A stretch of 64,000 bases of DNA from positions 10,602,001 to 10,666,000 of the forward strand of contig NC_065898.1 of assembly GCF_905147045.1 (NCBI RefSeq), in the 5' to 3' direction. The stretch comes from Nymphalis io (Eukaryota > Arthropoda > Insecta > Lepidoptera > Nymphalidae). The first letter of the stretch is position 1, and every line of letters starts with the position of its first letter. Shown piece by piece: positions 1-11,429 of the stretch. The position numbers and the translations under genes were made by a program. A model generated the notes under the pieces. It was not told the DNA's origin. It searched no databases and saw only the letters and a program-made list of their open reading frames with translations.

Positions 1-401
1 CAGTTTCATACTAAAATTCACAATGGGTTTGTTGTTTAGACGTGAAAGTGTTACAGTCAGGCAGACCGAGTTATTTTTAAAATATTAATAATGATTACTC
101 CTAAGTTGAAGTTAGTTTATACTTGTTAACATAATTGTCGTTTTTTTTTCGATAACGTTTATTTTAAAAATACTTCTGTAATTGAATTCAACAAATGAAT
201 TCAATATCGATTACTGGATAAGTACCTATCAACTTAACCCCTTCGTAACAGAATCGCGAAGCCCCTCGCCGACATAATTACTGCTTCATTAGTATGTGAC
301 ATAGCGTAATGCTACGACGTTACTTGTTACATAATTCGAACAAATACGGTTTTACATACATATACTGACATTTTTTAAATTATTTTTGTAAAAAAATAAA
401 T

Positions 402-482
402 AGGCAAATGGTCTAGCTGATGGTAAGTATAACCTGTCAATATATATTGGCGCTGCAAGAAACACTAAACATTCCTTACATA
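402..482 (-). repeat. Family B retroposon, degraded fragment
   Basis: A degraded match to the part of family B that reads 'gatggtaagt' followed by the 'ggcgctgcaagaaa' segment. It is too diverged to give ends. The rest of 1-531 is AT-rich and I see nothing in it. Confidence 0.4.
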
Positions 483-531
483 TATTTGATGATATATAAT
501 ATCTAATTAAGGACCATCAAATCAATTAGAT

Positions 532-831
532 ATTTTTTTTTTTTTTTTATAGAATAGGAAGGTGGACGAGCATATGGGCCACCTGATGGTAAGTGGTCAC
601 CAAACGCCCTTAGACATTGGCATTGTAAGAAATGTCAACCATCGCTTATAGCCAATGCACCACCAACCTTGGGAACTAAGATTTTATGTCCCTTGTGCCT
701 GTAATTACACTGGCTCACTCACCCTTCAAACCGGAACACAACAATATCAAGTATTGCTGTTTTGCGGTAGAATATCTGATGAGTGGGTGGTACCTACCCA
801 GACGAGCTTGCACAAAGCCCTACCACCAGTA
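532..831 (-). mobile_element. Family B retroposon, full copy
   Basis: A complete copy in minus orientation: a poly(T) run (the poly(A) tail on the other strand), then 'atagaatagg', ending at the 'accaccagta' head. The same roughly 290-bp sequence recurs at 34394, 45372, 58348 and elsewhere with high similarity. I could not find tRNA A/B boxes in it, so it may be a SINE of other origin or the 3' end of an unseen LINE. The short open frames inside it recur in other copies only because the repeat is conserved; they are not genes. Confidence 0.85.
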
Positions 832-843
832 TATAATATACAG

Positions 844-1072
844 TACAGTAACAACCTGTTAATGTCCCACTGCTGGGCTAAGGCCTCCTCTCCCTTTTGA
901 GGAGAAGGTTTGGAGCTTATTCCACCACGCTGCTCCAATGCGGATTTGTAGAATACACGTGTGGCAGAATTTCAACGAAATTAGACACATGCAAGTTTCC
1001 TCACGATGTTTTCCTTCGCCATATTAAAATACAAATTAAGCACATGAAAATTCAGTGGTGCTTATACAATTA
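844..1072 (-). mobile_element. Family A (Metulj-like) SINE, tRNA head missing
   Basis: Minus-strand copy abutting the family B element just upstream. It shows the tail 'aacctgttaatgtcccactg', the body and the internal 'aagcacatgaaaattcagtg' segment, then stops before the tRNA-like promoter head. It is therefore a 5'-truncated, transcriptionally dead copy. Confidence 0.8.
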
Positions 1073-1308
1073 AGAATACAAACATTATATAAATTATAAA
1101 AATAAAATATATGTATATTTTGTTATATTTATTATATATATACACAGACATTCAACGCTATTTTTTCTCCATTCCATGTTTACGTTAAATAAATTAAACA
1201 CGGTAATTGTATACGAAGGGTGCGGAAATACCGTTTTGTTTCCACATTAGGGTACAACCAACACCTAAAAACATAAATATATAATCCATAGGCTACATGA
1301 AACTGATG

Positions 1309-1432
1309 ACCTTACTTATAAACGTTGCTTAGCGGCTGTTTAGTTAAACACTGATGTCTCCCTTTCTGTCATTATTGATTTGACATTCGAAAGAAGTAGA
1401 CAGCAGTGTTTAACTAGTGACTCGCGAAATAA
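1309..1432. mobile_element. Family F MITE, copy 1
   Basis: Begins with the family F terminus 'accttacttataaacgttg' and carries the internal 'tgatttgacattcgaaagaa' core shared with the copy at 42830. The right terminus is diverged beyond recognition. Confidence 0.6.
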
Positions 1433-1671
1433 CGTATAGCCGTAAATGTTTTATTTGTTAGCGATTTTCGTGTTCATTGCACTCGTCACATTGTTTGTAT
1501 ATACCAATTAATATTTACTTAATTGTCTATACTATATAATATTTTATCGATTTTTTTATATTAAAAATATATTGTTTACTGATCAAACCAATCGTGCTGT
1601 TATTGTAGAGCTTAAGAAAATAATGAGTTTATTTTAATCTCTCTACGATATATTCGATTTTTGAGTTATAT

Positions 1672-1724
<53 letters not shown>

Positions 1725-1732
1725 AGCACACA
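1672..1732. repeat. (CA)n-(TA)n-(CA)n microsatellite
   Basis: Compound dinucleotide tract: CA repeats on both sides of about 18 TA units. The surrounding 1433-2362 is AT-rich non-coding sequence in which I see nothing else. Confidence 0.9.
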
Positions 1733-2362
1733 ATTACACACATTAGACTATCATCTCTAGTTTTACCGTAACAGTCATCTAGTTAGTAACTTAATATATT
1801 TAAGCTAATTGTGTAATAATATTTTGTTTTTAGATAACTTACATTATCAAATAAATAAAATACATTTTTGATGGCAGTATGTTTTTTTAATAAAAACGTA
1901 GTATTAATTAATCATTTTTTAACATAAAAATTTAAATAATCATAATACAAAACACGTGCGACTAAATCGAAAACCTATTTAAGATAAAATAGATTTATTT
2001 TTACATGTGTAATTTAAAAAGTTTGTTATTATTGACCCTAATATAAAATGTATGTTACAGAAAAATACATTTATCCAAACTAGTAATTTACTATTAAATA
2101 CGAAAGTGTCTTTCACAGTCAACGGAACTAAGAATCGAAGTGATTTCTTAAATTATTAGAGTGAAATAGGCTACCTACATCCCCGTCAACAGTCAATACA
2201 TTATGCTATATTTAAAAAAAAAACCAATAGTTTGTTCATTTAATTAAGTTGAAACTTTTTACACTTCTTATTAACAATTACGGGAATGTTTTTTCTAGAA
2301 CTATAAACATTAAAAAAGCGGCGAGCGAGTCGTATGTTTACGAAAACAATTTAAAGACCACT

Positions 2363-5300
2363 CGTAACATTTCTCGTAACATTGGGCTCGCCAACACGCC
2401 TGCCCAGCGCGGCGAGTATGGGCAAACCCCTCCCTTAATGGCAGATGCGCCCAAAAAAAGGCCCCCAGTTACCGGCAAGCCCGCTAGGCCCGACCAAGGT
2501 AGCGGTCGCGGTATCGGCAGGGCAGGGGGTGCTAAGAATCACCGGTTCACGGCAGGCTACCGTATAAAACGACTGAAAATGGCAACGTATAATGGACGCT
2601 CGATGAGGCTGGACCATCACCTCGCCGAATTAGAAGTAGAGTTAAGTCATATAAACTGGCATACTGGGGTTATCTGAAGTCCGAAGACAGGGGGAGGACA
2701 CGATAACTCTAGAGTCCGGTAACTTACTCTACTTCCGCGAAGGTGATAACCTCTCCCAGGGTGGTGTCGGTTTTCTTGTCAAAAAGGATCTCATTAGCAG
2801 CATTGTGGAAATCAGTAGTGTGTCGAATCGGGTAGCGTACCTTGTCCTAAAACTTTCCAACAGGTACTCCCTGAAGGTTGTACAGGTATATGCGCCAACT
2901 TCGACATACTCTGATGATGTGGTCGAAGCGATGTACGAGGACATCGCAAAGGCCCTCAACGACACCTCGAGGGCCCACTACAATGTTGTTATGGGAGACT
3001 TTAATGCTAAAGTGGGAGTACAAGATAGCGGTGAATCGAAAGTCGGACCTTACGGCTTGGGCTGCAGAAATCACAGGGGGCAAATGCTGGTAAACTTTCT
3101 CGAAGCGCAGGGGCTTTTTTTGATGAATTCTTTCATTCAAAAGAAGCCTCAGAGGAGGTGGACCTGGCGAAGCCCCGATAACGTGACAAGGAACGAGATA
3201 GACTTTATCATTTCGAATAAAAGGCACATATTTAGAGATGTTTCAGTGATCAACAGGTTTAATACCGGAAGTGATCACCGCTTGGTTCGAGGCACTCTAA
3301 ATATCAACTTAAAAGCCGAAAGATCGAGAATGATGAGGTCTACTCTCCGACCTACCATGCTCCAAGCTGCTCAAGGCTTCGAAAAGTTCCAAATGGAACT
3401 TCAAAATCAATTCACCGCGTTGGAAACCATAAGCAGCATTGATGAGAGAACCGACACGCTGGTCAAAATACTGCAAAACACATCCCGCAAGTGTTTTCCG
3501 CCACAGAGAAGAGACAACGCACCAAAACTCTCTGCTGAGACACTCGAGCTCATGAGAAAACGACGAGAACTACCATCGTTTTTGTCAGATAAGGCCTTAA
3601 ATCGAACAATAAAAACGCTGACGCGACGCGATCTCCGACGCTCCAATACCCGTGCCATCAAGGCTGCGATTGAGCAAAATCGGGGATCGAAAGTGTTCGC
3701 TCGCAAGTTTGGGAGGCCGCGTCTGACAAAACTTAAAACTGAAAATGGTGGGGTCGTTACCTCTTGGCCTGAGATTATCGGAGAAGTAGAGAGGTTTTAT
3801 GGGCAGTTGTTCTCTTCAAGATCGGATAAACCCGTGGGAATCAGTATTGATGACCAGCGCGCCCCTCTTATGCGCCATTACTCCGAGGAGCTCCCGGTCG
3901 TTGACCAAGGAGAGATTAGGGCGGCTCTAGAACAGCTTAAAAACAACAAAGCTCCGGGAGATGACTGAATCACAACAGAGTTGCTTAAGGCAGGCGGGAC
4001 TCCGGTCCTGAAAGAGCTAGCAAGCCTCTTTAATTCCGTCATCCAACATGGCAAGACCCCGGAAACGTGGAGCGGGAGTGAGGTGGTACTGTTTTTCAAG
4101 AAAGGTGATAAAAGCCTCTTGAAAAACTACAGACCAATCTCCCTCCTGAGTCACGTGTATAAGCTGTTCTCAAGAGTCGTCACGAACCGTCTCGCCAGAC
4201 GACTTGATGAGTTCCAGCCCCCAGAGCAAGCCGGCTTTCGATCAGGCTACAGCACCGTGGACCACATCCATACTGTTCGGCAGATTGTGCAGAAGACCGA
4301 AGAGTACAATCAGCCGCTGTGTATGGCATTTGTGGACTACGAGAAAGCCTTCGACTCCATCGAAACCTGGGCAGTGCTCGACTCATTGCAGAGATGTCAT
4401 ATCGATTGGAGATATATCGAGGTACTGAGATGTCTGTACAACGCCGCTACAATGACTGTCCACATCCAGGACTGTAAGACGAAGGCGATCCAACTGCGCA
4501 GAGGGGTGAGACAGGGGGATGTAATATCCCCGAAACTGTTCACCAACGCGTTGGAAGACGTTTTCAAAACGCTGGATTGGACTAGGTATGGAGTCAATGT
4601 AAACGGCGAGTACATCTCACACCTTCGATTTGCCGACGATATCGTCATCATAGCAGAGTCGCTGGAACAACTCACCGAAATGCTGCGTAGCCTAGGCGAG
4701 TCTTCCCGGTGTGTCGGTCTCGGTATGAACTTGGACAAGACCAAGGTCATGTTCAATAGGCATGTCGTGCCGGGACCGATATACGTCGAGGGGAAACCTC
4801 TCGAAGTTGTTAGTGAATATACCTACCTAGGACAGATAATACAAGTCGGTAGGAACAACTTCGAGAAGGAAGCCGATCGAAGAATTCGCTTGGGATGGGC
4901 AACATTTGGCAACCTTCGTCAAGTCCTCAAGTCGTCTATACCGCAATGTTTGAAGACGAAAGTCTTCAACCAATGCGTCTTACCTGCCATGACATACGGT
5001 GCCGAAACGTGGACACTAACTGCGGGACTAGTCCACAAATTCAAAGTCGCTCAGCGTGCTATGGAGCGAGCTATGCTCGGAGTATCTTTGAAGGATAAGA
5101 TCAGAAATGAGATTATCCGGAAAAGAACCGGAGTCACCGACATAGCTTGCAAAATTAGCAGGCTGAAGTGGCAGTGGGCTGGTCACGTATGTCGTAGGAC
5201 CGATGGCCGTTGGAGCAGACGAGTCCTAGAGTGGAGACCGCGAATCGGCAAGCGCAGCGTAGGGCGCCCTCCAGCCAGGTGGACCGACGACCTTAAGAAG

Positions 5301-5416
5301 GTGGCGGGCACCAACTGGATGCGGAAGGCGGAGGACAGGGAGCTTTGGCGCACCTTGGGAGAGGCCTATGTTCAGCAGTGGACAACGATTGGCTGTTGAT
5401 TGATCGTAACATTTCT
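2363..5416 (+). mobile_element. RTE-clade LINE, full-length insertion with target-site duplication
   Basis: A non-LTR retrotransposon body (2375-5404) is flanked by a perfect 12-bp direct repeat, CGTAACATTTCT, at 2363-2374 and 5405-5416. The body starts with a short GC-rich leader, encodes an endonuclease plus reverse transcriptase, and ends just after the stop codon in a TTGATTGAT tail. A very short 3' end with a simple tandem tail is characteristic of the RTE clade. At about 3.03 kb it matches the usual RTE length, so the insertion is essentially complete. The 5' end repeats 'cgtaacatt' immediately after the duplication, so the exact 5' base is uncertain by a few nucleotides. Confidence 0.9.
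2438..5399 (+). pseudogene. LINE ORF: endonuclease-reverse transcriptase, broken by a frameshift and a stop
   Basis: One long ORF, interrupted twice. From the ATG at 2438 it reads a basic leader and the start of an APE-type endonuclease (frame 2) until about 2658. There a 2-bp loss within 'catact' moves the reading into frame 3. It then continues with endonuclease motifs: GDFNAKVG near 2995-3020, NEIDFII near 3193 and GSDHRLV near 3268. At 3966 an in-frame TGA follows KAPGDD, a position where relatives normally have glycine, so a GGA-to-TGA change is likely. Reading resumes in the same frame with the reverse transcriptase: AFDSIE near 4348, GVRQGDVISP near 4504 and the catalytic LRFADD near 4624. 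It ends with a C-terminal domain (WQWAGHVCRR, VGRPPARWTDD) and a TGA at 5397-5399. About 985 residues would be encoded if intact. An ATG at 2249 opens the same frame but lies in the flanking DNA outside the element. Predicted not to make a functional protein. Confidence 0.9.
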
Positions 5417-5799
5417 GTCATTAGCCAGTAATGTACTATAAGTACATACATGTACGTATATGTATGCTGTTGTAATCCAATATCAAAGCCGCCTATCTAC
5501 AAAATGCCTATATACTCTTGCCTTGAACATACCCGGATTATAATGCTCAGGAAACACGAACGCTGCAAGGACATTCCATATTTAAATAAATACAAACTTA
5601 TGTTTGATTATTTTATCATATTTATCACAATATCACCAAGGAAACAGAAGTTTAGAAGATTTTCCATTGAAATAATATTCCAATTCGTTGACAACATTGA
5701 CAAACAAGTCCAACTGAAAGACAAGTCTTTTCAGATTTGGGTAAATTAGGTACTTTAAGCGGCTTCGCATATCACTACATTTTATAAAACAAGGTCCCG

Positions 5800-5940
5800 G
5801 CGGTTCTACCTGTGAGTCTGTCTGAACGCGATAAGCTCAAAAACTTCCACACGTATTTTCGTTTAGTTTTCACTAATGGACAGTGTGATTCATGGGGTTT
5901 AGGTGTATAAATTAATTAGGATTTTGTAAAAAAATGCTGA
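5800..5940 (-). repeat. Family E dispersed repeat, fragment
   Basis: Shares the segment around 'ggtttaggtgtataa' with the reverse complement of 29955-30020. The class is unknown; such pieces are common in Lepidoptera and may derive from Helitrons or old LINEs. The rest of 5417-6080 shows nothing. Confidence 0.5.
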
Positions 5941-6080
5941 AATATGACAACAAATGTTGAAGATGTCGAAAAAGATCAAACTAGCTGTTAGTTTTATTGA
6001 CGTGTGCCGCGTAAACCGTAAGAGTTATATGTGGTATAACTCTATTGGTAATATGTTGCATAAAGCCCAATATTTATATT

Positions 6081-6270
6081 GCAAGCCCGTCTGGGGTAGT
6101 GGGTGGGGTAGGTACCACCCACTCATCAAATATTCTATCGCAAAACAGCAGTACTTGTTATTGTTGTGTTCCGGTTTGAAGGGTGAGTGAGCCAGTGTAA
6201 TTACAGGCACAAAGGACATAACAGCTTAGTTCCCAAGGTTGGTGGCTCATATGCTCGTCCACCAACATAT
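6081..6270 (+). mobile_element. Family B retroposon, internally deleted
   Basis: The plus-oriented head ('gcaagcccgtctgggg') and body run to 'cccaaggttggtggc', then jump directly to 'catatgctcgtccacc'. About 100 bp of the standard element is missing. Confidence 0.75.
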
Positions 6271-7304
6271 ATTATCAAAAAAAATGTATTACGATATGAA
6301 AATTTTATGTAGATCATTATTCTATAAGTCGGGTCGGGTAGCTTGTATATTATATATTAATTGTTTAATCAACAAAGGTCTTTTCTAATGTATTTACATT
6401 TAATATAATCGTAAGTATTTAATAAAATTTTAATTTTTAATCTATACGTTTTTAAAGTTTCGCGGCAAACGGCTAAAAGTTTGAGCTCTGGTATTGAAAT
6501 AAAAAAAAGGTACTTTAACACGTAGCCGTAGATAGTTAAGTATCTTAATTTAAAACAATATGATGTGACTATTCAAATTATTTCTCGTTTTAATTGTATT
6601 ATTACAGTTTTTCTTAGTGTAAATATTTTAACAAACCGGTGATAGCTTTTGATTTGTGAGTATTAACTTTTATAAATTAAATATAAATTAATAAAAAAAT
6701 TGAAATCAAAAAAGATCCCATTATTTCGAAAAAAGATATTATATACTAATGATATACATACTATGATTGTATATAAATTATAATAGCAATAAAAATACCA
6801 ATAAAAAACAATCCTAAAACGGCCTATACATATAAAAAAAACTATTAAATTCACCGTCAAATCACATATAACTGTACCCAATAAATCTTTGTCCTTCGCA
6901 TTCGAAAACGATAAAACAAAATTAATCTTGAACCTCGTTCTTGATGTACGGAAACTAGATTTTTTTTTGACAGAAACAAAGTCGTATTCATCGTATTATT
7001 TATACAGTGAACAAAGGTATAATGGGAGTCAATGTGATGGAAGAGATTTTATCTGCTTTTAAACTTTTTTTTACCCAACGAAGTCTCCAGGGGAATACAG
7101 GATAGTTAAAAAGTGAGTTGACTTTAACGACATTTAAGTTTGATATAGTAAATAATATTGTGTGTGGTCAAAGTTTACACTCTTTCTACGAAGCTCGATT
7201 ACTTTTTATTTGTGTGCATAATAACTTCCGAAAGGTTTTATTCAGCCTTTATGATAATTAATAAAAATATATATATTTGTAACGATTTATTCACCTCATA
7301 TCTG
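6271..7304. other. AT-rich stretch, nothing recognised
   Basis: Very AT-rich, with frequent stops in all frames. No gene, repeat family or structured element was recognised. The short open frames here have low-complexity composition and no start or splice context worth reporting. Confidence 0.5.
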
Positions 7305-7415
7305 GGATATGGGATCAATGCCGGGCAAACACCACTGAGTATCCATGTAAGAACTATGAGTTTATAATACATGTGCCTGATGAAATTCTCTCACATTTCC
7401 TAGCAGTGGGACAAT
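7305..7415 (+). repeat. Family A SINE, degraded
   Basis: An old family A copy recognisable from 'gggcaaacaccactgag' through 'agcagtgggaca', with many substitutions and deletions. From here to 8219 I see only AT-rich sequence. Confidence 0.5.
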
Positions 7416-8235
7416 ATACACACAGTGATAAAATAACAATTATTCTAATATTAATAGTGACAAAGTTTTAATTCTGTTATTTATTAATAATTAATATGAA
7501 ATAAACACAAAAAAAAATTGAAAGTACAGCATACTTTTATTGATTTATAAAAATAAATTACTACGACGTAAATAATTGTGAACTTATTTAAAACTTTTTT
7601 GAATGTTTTTTTTTTTTATTTGTCGCTCTTTATTTTCCAAGTATTTCCTTGTGTAGCTAAGCGTATTACGGCTTATACGTTCTGGCAGGTATCCCCTGTG
7701 ATGATGATGTGCAAGCCATTTTGACAGCGGGGTGCCATTTTTTATAGCACGAAATTCATATATTCCACAGCTTTAAAAACAAAACCACACAACTTGACCT
7801 TTAACTTGTATTATTTTTAAAAATAGACTATTAAGGTTTTAATCGTTTTTTTGTTTAAGGAATAATAATAACAAAATGAATATTCTAATATAAAAATGGA
7901 TACGAAGTTTTTGATATCGTTGAATGTATAATTTTGTTAACGGATAATAATTATTGTAAGGAGTTTATATAAAACCAGTCAGATAATTAGTTAAAACAAA
8001 AAGGCGCATATTTTCTTAAAATAACGGGCCAATTCAAATTTAATTATAAAAACACTAACCTAGATAGATTATAAACTATGGAAATATTATACGTTTTATT
8101 ATAAATTATTCGTATAAAGCTATCATAATACAAACTAATAGTCATTACATTTATCCGGTAACAAATTATCTACTTTATCACCTAATTTATATGTGTATGT
8201 ATATACATTACATATATATATTTTATTATTATTAT

Positions 8236-8462
8236 TTATAGAATAGGAAGATGGACGAGCATATGGGCCACCTGATGGTAAGTGGTCACCAACGCCCATA
8301 GACATTGGCATTGTAAGAAATGTTAGCCATCGCTTACATCACCAATGCGCCACCAACCTTGGGAATTAAGATGTTATGTCCCTTGTGCCTTTTATTACAC
8401 TGGCTCACTTACCCTTCAAACTGGAACACAACAATACCAAGTACTGCTGTTTTGCGGCATAA
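8236..8462 (-). mobile_element. Family B retroposon, head-truncated
   Basis: Minus-oriented copy from 'ttatagaataggaagatgg' to 'tgttttgcggcataa'. The last 70 bp of the standard element (its 5' head) is absent, as expected for incomplete reverse transcription. Confidence 0.8.
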
Positions 8463-8502
8463 TACAAGTAGACTTATAAGGGCTCTTCTGAACCGTCATA
8501 TT

Positions 8503-8946
8503 GCAGTATTGAATTAATTATACAATTAGTTATAATTTTTTTTTTCATACATTTAAAAAGCGAAACGCTACCTCATTAAAAGCTTTTTGAGATACACGAA
8601 TTAAATTTACATAAATAAAATTGTTCATTTTATTTTACAAGATATTTGTTTTTTTTATATACATATATAAGTCGAAATAATTTGATCTCTTGAATTGTGT
8701 ACGAAAAATCTTCATCGACATGATACACAGTATTGAATTATATAATTAGTTTTTCTTCATATATTTAAAAAGCGAAACGATACCCTTATTTAAAAGCTTG
8801 AACCGAATCGTAAGAGGCGTTTTTGAGATACACGATTTAAATTTATGTAGATAAAAATGTATGTTCATTTTATTTTACAAGATGTTTATTTTTTTTTATA
8901 TAAAAGTCGAAAGAATGTGATATCTCGAATTGTATATAAAAAATCA
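8503..8946. repeat. Diverged tandem duplication, two units of about 210 bp
   Basis: Unit 1 (about 8503-8711) and unit 2 (about 8731-8946) share in order 'gtattgaatta', 'atttaaaaagcgaaacg', 'gagatacacga', 'gttcattttattttacaaga', a T-run, 'agtcgaaa' and an 'aaaaatc' end. Unit 2 has about 20 extra bases after 'aaaagctt'. The arrangement is head-to-tail, AT-rich and without coding signs. Confidence 0.8.
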
Positions 8947-9286
8947 ATAAAAAGAAGCTGTAAAAACAACTAACTAATTTTATTAATCAAATAGCCACGG
9001 CACAAAGCTAATCATTCTAATATTGAATTCAAATAATACCTTGATCTCTACTACTTCGTATTCATTAATATTCGTCGTTACAATATTAAGACAATAATAA
9101 CGGACCTAGGACAACGGCTTTAAATTATTTTTAGCCACCTTTGATGTATGTCTGTTTATTGACCTGGCCGATTCGTTGTTTGTATTTAATTAGATGTATC
9201 CGCATAGCGTGAATTACATCCGTAAATAATTGAATGAACGAAATTAATAATTAATTCTAAAATATTTAATAAAGTTAATATGCGTT

Positions 9287-9319
9287 AAGAAACATAATAT
9301 ACCATATATTATGTTTCTT
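9287..9319. repeat. Perfect 15-bp inverted repeat
   Basis: Arms 9287-9301 ('aagaaacataatata') and 9305-9319 pair perfectly around a 3-base loop. It could form a short hairpin or cruciform. It is too short for a typical microRNA precursor. Confidence 0.7.
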
Positions 9320-9769
9320 TCAATATAATGATGTACTGTTAAATTGACAAAAAATATCAATGTTAATTGTCGGTCCATTGTAATTCGTTCGGTTTATAAT
9401 TGGACAACTATAATAAATGGGGAAGTTATAATATGTTTGTTTTAAAAAGTATCGGAAAAAAGAATCTCAGACGTATATAGAAAAAATATATATTTAAGGA
9501 GTACTTTTAAAATGTATAGTAACAGCTCTAATTAGGGTTGGTGGATATGTTTGTGACAGAATTTCCTCCATCGAATGCTTACTTGCCCGAGTTTGAACCC
9601 GCAATCTTCAGTTAGGATTCAAATTTAAGATCACTGATATAAATATCATTGGACCATATTATATTGTAATAGAAAAAAATGCGTTAAATCGTATGAAAAC
9701 TGCGTGCAAATTGTTTAGTATCTACTATAAATTTAAGAAAGCAATTTATTGTTTAGGAAGCTTACGTTT

Positions 9770-9900
9770 ACTTGGTGATCAGGCTTTATGTAAGCCCGAC
9801 TGTGTAGGTACCACTCATTCATCATTTATTCTACCGCCAAAAAGCAATACTGGGTGTTATAATATAGTATCCCGATTGGAAGGGTGTGTGAGCCAGTAAA
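9770..9900 (+). repeat. Family B retroposon, diverged 5' fragment
   Basis: Contains the head motifs 'gtaagcccgactgtgtagg' and 'gtgtgtgagccagt' of family B with numerous changes. It stops before the tail half. Confidence 0.65.
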
Positions 9901-10124
9901 TTGTCAACTACGGCCTAATCATCACAATATTATATAGATGACAAAAAAACATGGAGTTGGAACTTGTTGACTTTGTTATATTTGATTGTTATCACTATGT
10001 ATTTGAAATGTTGGAAAAGAGTACCTACTAAATCTCTTGCCGGTTCCTTTTGGTAGAATCTAGCTATTATGATTATATCTAATGGGAACAATATTATCAA
10101 TATATTGCATTTATTTACACAAGG

Positions 10125-10463
10125 TGTTAACCCTTATCCAACATAAGCCGAGATGGCCTAGTGGTTAGAACGCGTGAATCTTAACCGATGATCGTGGGTC
10201 CAAACCTGGGCAAGCACCACTGAATTTTCACGTGCTTAATTTGTGTTTATAATTCATCTCGTGCTTGATGGTGAAGGAAAACATCGCGAGGAAACCTGCA
10301 TGTGTCTAATTTCATTGAAATCCTTCCACATATGTATTCTACCAACACGCATTGAAGCAGCGGAGTGGAATAAGCTTCAAACCTTCTCCTCAAAAGGAAG
10401 AGGAGGCCTTAGTCCAGCTGTGGGACATTAACAGGCTGTTACTGTTATTGTACTGTTAACCCT
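10125..10463 (+). mobile_element. Family A (Metulj-like) SINE with 10-bp target-site duplication
   Basis: A complete tRNA-derived SINE at 10135-10453, flanked by TGTTAACCCT at 10125-10134 and 10454-10463. The head has a pol III A-box-like 'tggcctagtggttagaa' and a B-box-like 'gggtccaaacc'. The anticodon-loop region resembles tRNA-Lys. The body carries 'aaaacatcgcgaggaaacc' and the tail 'acattaacaggctgttac'. I recognise it as the lepidopteran Metulj type. Confidence 0.9.
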
Positions 10464-10583
10464 CAGAATACCAAATTATTTATATTTAAGTAGGCCTTTG
10501 AAACATCAATTTACAATATTAGTGCAAATTACGATGACCCTATCATCGTAATTTAGACTAGTATATAATTACTTATATAAAAT

Positions 10584-10930
10584 AATAATAAAGTACCGTA
10601 CCGTAACCGTAACAGCCTGTGAATGTCCCACTGCTGGGCTAAAGGCCTCCTCTCCTTTTTTTTTTTTTTTTGAGGAGAAGGTTTGGAGCTTATTCCACCA
10701 CGCTGCTCCAATGCGGGTTGGTAGAATTCACATGTGGCAGAATTTCAGTGAAATTAGACACATGCAGGTTTCCTCACGATGTTTTCCTTCACCGTAAAGC
10801 ACGAGATGAATTATAATCACAAATTAAGCACATGAAAATTCAGTGGTGCTTGCCCGGGTTTGAACCCACGATCATCGGTTAAGATTCACGCGTTCTTACC
10901 ACAGGGCCATCTCGGCTTAATAATAAAGTA
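10584..10930 (-). mobile_element. Family A SINE, inverted relative to its neighbour, 12-bp target-site duplication
   Basis: The minus-strand copy (10596-10918) is flanked by a perfect AATAATAAAGTA at 10584-10595 and 10919-10930. It contains an internal T-run and an intact tRNA-like head ending 'atctcggct'. It lies about 130 bp from the plus-strand copy, so a transcript crossing both could form a long imperfect hairpin. Confidence 0.92.
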
Positions 10931-11392
10931 ATGTTGTCAAAATAAGTAATGCATTTGATGACTTACCAATTTTTAAATAATTTTATCAATATTTTCGTAA
11001 AGGAGATGCCGTTGGTCTGTTGGTTGGAGAGACCAACGACAAAGGCTTTACTTGCTTTCCTGGGCTGCTACTCATGATTTATTTCAAAAACTTTATATAT
11101 ATTTTTTACTGTCCCGACACATATGTATTCTTAACCTATGTCTGCCCTCTGTCTGGATCTTATTTTCCCCATTGAAAAAAAAAGCCTTACAAGTAATTAT
11201 TACAAATTACTATTTCAGCACTAGTCAAAGGTATTTAATAGACAACTAGAAATAGCTTAACTTGTATCATTCGAAAGGTATTATAGATGATGGGCCCGAA
11301 AATTTGGTTGAAATATAGTTTAAAAAACATGTAAAAATTATATATAATTTCGAGTCACTAATATTATAACACTGGGGTGACAACGTCATAGT
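10931..11392. other. Non-coding stretch, nothing recognised
   Basis: AT-rich sequence with a small 'gttggtctgttggttggaga' low-complexity patch near 11010. No gene or known repeat was identified. Confidence 0.4.
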
Positions 11393-11429
11393 TTGTATTC
11401 TTTTGATTCAAAAGATTATTCAAAACCAA

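Noticed and set aside
655..938. Overlapping open frames (81 and 63 codons) that recur with similar peptides at 23600, 34371, 58414 and 62349
   Set aside because: They lie inside family B retroposons; similarity comes from the repeat, not from protein conservation, and both strands are open equally.
2249..2437. The LINE ORF starting at the ATG at 2249
   Set aside because: This ATG is upstream of the 12-bp target-site duplication, so it belongs to the host flank. The element's own first ATG in that frame is at 2438.
10146..10220. A tRNA-Lys-like gene
   Set aside because: It is part of a 319-bp SINE with its own target-site duplication, and the sequence recurs at 35738 and in inverted form at 10918.
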